Below, piece by piece: positions 62,548 to 64,000 of a stretch of DNA of 64,000 nucleotides. This stretch comes from Palaemon carinicauda (lineage: Eukaryota; Arthropoda; Malacostraca; Decapoda; Palaemonidae). A program made the translations under genes and the position numbers. The notes under the pieces are model-generated. The model did no database searches and was not told where the DNA came from. It was given only the letters and a program-made list of their open reading frames with translations. Position 1 is the stretch's first letter, and the number at the start of each line of letters is the position of its first letter. Where the stretch lies: positions 27,679,943 to 27,743,942 of the forward strand of contig NC_090730.1 of assembly GCF_036898095.1 (NCBI RefSeq). The letters are read 5' to 3'.

Positions 62548-64000
62548 CCTTAGACTTACGAGCCGATGAGGCTACAAGATCGTGTGTGTCCTTTTGTATC
62601 AGGGCAGCAGACAAGTCCTTAACCAGCTCTTCGGGGAAGAGGAACTTCGAGAGCGGAGCGAAAAGGAGTTGCGACCTTTGACAAGGTGTAATGCTTGAGG
62701 AAAGGAAGGTACACAGCTGTTCCCTTTTCTTCAGAACCCCTGATACAAACATCGACGCAAGCTCACCAGATCCATCTCTAATGGCCTTATCCATGCAGGA
62801 CATTAATAGCATGGCAGAATCCTTGTCCGCAGGAGAGGTCTTCTTGCTGAGGGCTCCCAGGCACCAGTCTAGAAAGTTGAACATCTCAAATGCTCTAAAC
62901 ACGCCCTTCAGTAAGTGATCAAGGTCTGAGAAGGTCCAGCAAACCTTAGAGCGCCCCATTGCAGTTCTCCGAGGCGAGTCTACCAGACTTGAGAAGTCAG
63001 CCTGGGCAGAGGCAGGTACTCCCAAGCCTGGTGCTTCTCCTGTGGCATACCAAACGCTCGCTTTCGAAGTGAGCTTAGTCGGAGGAAACATGAAAGAAGT
63101 TTTGCCAAGGTGTTGCTTAGTCTGCAGCCACTCCCCTAAGATCCTTAACGCTCTCTTAGAGGACCTTGCTAGGACTTGCTTAGTATAGGTGGACTTAGCT
63201 TGCTGTATGCCCAGCGAAAACTCAGATGGCGGAGAGCGGGGAATAGCAGAGACAAAGTGGTCTGGGTAAACCTCCCTAAGCAGAGCCAAGACCTTACGAA
63301 AGTCAATAGACTGTGGAGAAGGCTTGGATTCATCCACGTCTGACGAGGGATCCAGGTGTGCCGCCTCATCATCAGAAGCCTCATCACCAGAGTGTAGCGA
63401 AGAGATCGGACAAGAATGCTGAACAGCAGAGTCAGAACGAGTAGGAACAATATTAGTGGTTTCCTCTTCAAGTATCTGTTGAGAGAAAACCTGAGGCTCA
63501 GACTGCAAAGGCTGAACAAAAGACGAAGCAGAAGGAAGGCGCATGGGTGGAGGAGGCTGACTCCTAGCATGAGTGGTTGAACCCAAGGGTTGCGCTTGCT
63601 GAGCGGTTGGCGGAAGCGGAGTAGCAAGTTCCTGTTCCTGTGGTGTGAGCGGAGCGCGATGAGGTAGAGGCTGCGCAGAACAAGGTAAATGTCTCGCAAG
63701 CTGAGGCTCCTGAGGCGCAAGGCTAAGGAGTTGTGGTGCTAGCCTTGTGGAGGGTTGAGCTCGCTGCAGCGAGAGCTGAGGAGACTGACTCATGGACGGG
63801 AGAGGTTGTTGTACCTCAACTGAGTGTTGCATCACTGGTGGAGCAGCAAGTGGAGGCGGAGGAAGAGAGGTATAATCCTCCTGATCCCATTGTAAAGGTT
63901 GCCTTAAGGAAGGCGGAGGCTGAACACCACTGGGAACAGCAAACTCAGAACGTGGCTCAACATCGTACGCCTGGCAGGTGGTACTGCGATCAGGCGGAGC
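62381..64000 (-). CDS. gag-like ORF1, copy H, N-terminus outside the window
   Basis: The frame is open from the window edge to the stop at 62381. The visible part starts in the Gln/Pro/Leu-rich middle (SLRQPLQWDQED, then VEVQQPLPSM). It then has an acidic stretch (DEASDDEAAHLD), the conserved FRKVLALLREVYPD, WYATGEAPGLGVPASA and MSCMDKAIRDGSGELA segments, and a basic Ser/Arg/Lys tail. This is the least damaged late part of E/H-type gag here and was used to judge deletions in E. Whether it has the cysteine module or the GA-rich leader cannot be seen. Confidence 0.8.
   Translation of the reverse strand, partial: APPDRSTTCQAYDVEPRSEFAVPSGVQPPPSLRQPLQWDQEDYTSLPPPPLAAPPVMQHSVEVQQPLPSMSQSPQLSLQRAQPSTRLAPQLLSLAPQEPQLARHLPCSAQPLPHRAPLTPQEQELATPLPPTAQQAQPLGSTTHARSQPPPPMRLPSASSFVQPLQSEPQVFSQQILEEETTNIVPTRSDSAVQHSCPISSLHSGDEASDDEAAHLDPSSDVDESKPSPQSIDFRKVLALLREVYPDHFVSAIPRSPPSEFSLGIQQAKSTYTKQVLARSSKRALRILGEWLQTKQHLGKTSFMFPPTKLTSKASVWYATGEAPGLGVPASAQADFSSLVDSPRRTAMGRSKVCWTFSDLDHLLKGVFRAFEMFNFLDWCLGALSKKTSPADKDSAMLLMSCMDKAIRDGSGELASMFVSGVLKKREQLCTFLSSSITPCQRSQLLFAPLSKFLFPEELVKDLSAALIQKDTHDLVASSARKSKVATSVPRTYRSPVADTPATRFIPPFRGRAPSRGSSRPDSSRSKSRKGSKTSKGKN

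Larger units (their letters stand above)
58691..64000 (-). mobile_element. DIRS copy H, intact as far as seen, runs off the window
   Basis: Right ITR and ICR (58691-59050), 3' UTR, YR, ORF2 and most of gag are present with no stop or frameshift. The gag N-terminus, leader and left ITR are beyond 64000. The ITR family is GATAATCATGTAGCTG. It lies in D's leader at an A run. Confidence 0.85.

Overview
This window looks like nuclear DNA of a decapod crustacean (shrimp, prawn, crayfish or crab). Genus and species cannot be read from it. The reasons are: spliceosomal exon and intron structure; a split mitochondrial ribosomal protein gene; long TA and GA microsatellites; and a dense pile of DIRS-like retrotransposons, which carry a tyrosine recombinase (YR) instead of an integrase. 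A piggyBac-like element with TTAA flanks and a recognisable decapod LINE tail ending in (AAT)n support this. There are no bacterial operons, ribosome binding sites, tRNAs or CRISPR arrays.

Layout. 1-648 is the 3' end of DIRS copy A0, inserted in the decayed DIRS copy A (649-8366, + strand). A's recombinase is split by a pogo/Tigger-like MITE. 8367-9342 is host intron sequence holding one clear exon of mitochondrial ribosomal protein L16 (8487-8647). DIRS copy B (9343-15829, +) follows, then host sequence with an old LINE (15830-18534). A TTAA-flanked piggyBac-like element (18535-29633) contains a ~375-bp tandem array. Inside that array sits DIRS copy F (19151-27070, -), the best preserved element here. 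29654-35144 holds the 5' part of DIRS copy I, interrupted by copy J. 35145-35644 is a run of exactly 500 N. 35652-45197 is the same host sequence as 8830-18534, reversed, at roughly 95% identity by eye. It carries its own DIRS copy C (38605-44948, -) and lacks B and the piggyBac. 45198-58690 is DIRS copy D (-), interrupted by copy E (45466-52149, -) and by a LINE tail. 58691-64000 is copy H (-), which runs off the window and appears intact as far as it is visible.

How the DIRS elements work. Each full copy has a gag-like ORF1, then an RT / RNase H / methyltransferase-like ORF2, then a YR ORF3 overlapping the end of ORF2. The ends are inverted terminal repeats (ITRs). Beside the right ITR lies an internal complementary region (ICR) that is the reverse complement of both outer ends joined. 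In the known DIRS model the ICR templates a circle, and YR recombines that circle into a short homologous target. The window supports this. Three insertions can be compared with an unoccupied copy of the same site inside the window. All lie in or next to short T/A runs, and none has a clear target-site duplication.

Most notable points: the inverted pair of host arms around a scaffold gap (real inverted duplication or misplaced alternate haplotype); an apparently intact DIRS element whose gag seems to need splicing; a recombinase-phase reading frame that stays open for up to about 2 kb across the RT/RNase H gene in several copies; and copies C and D sharing one internal gag-RT deletion.
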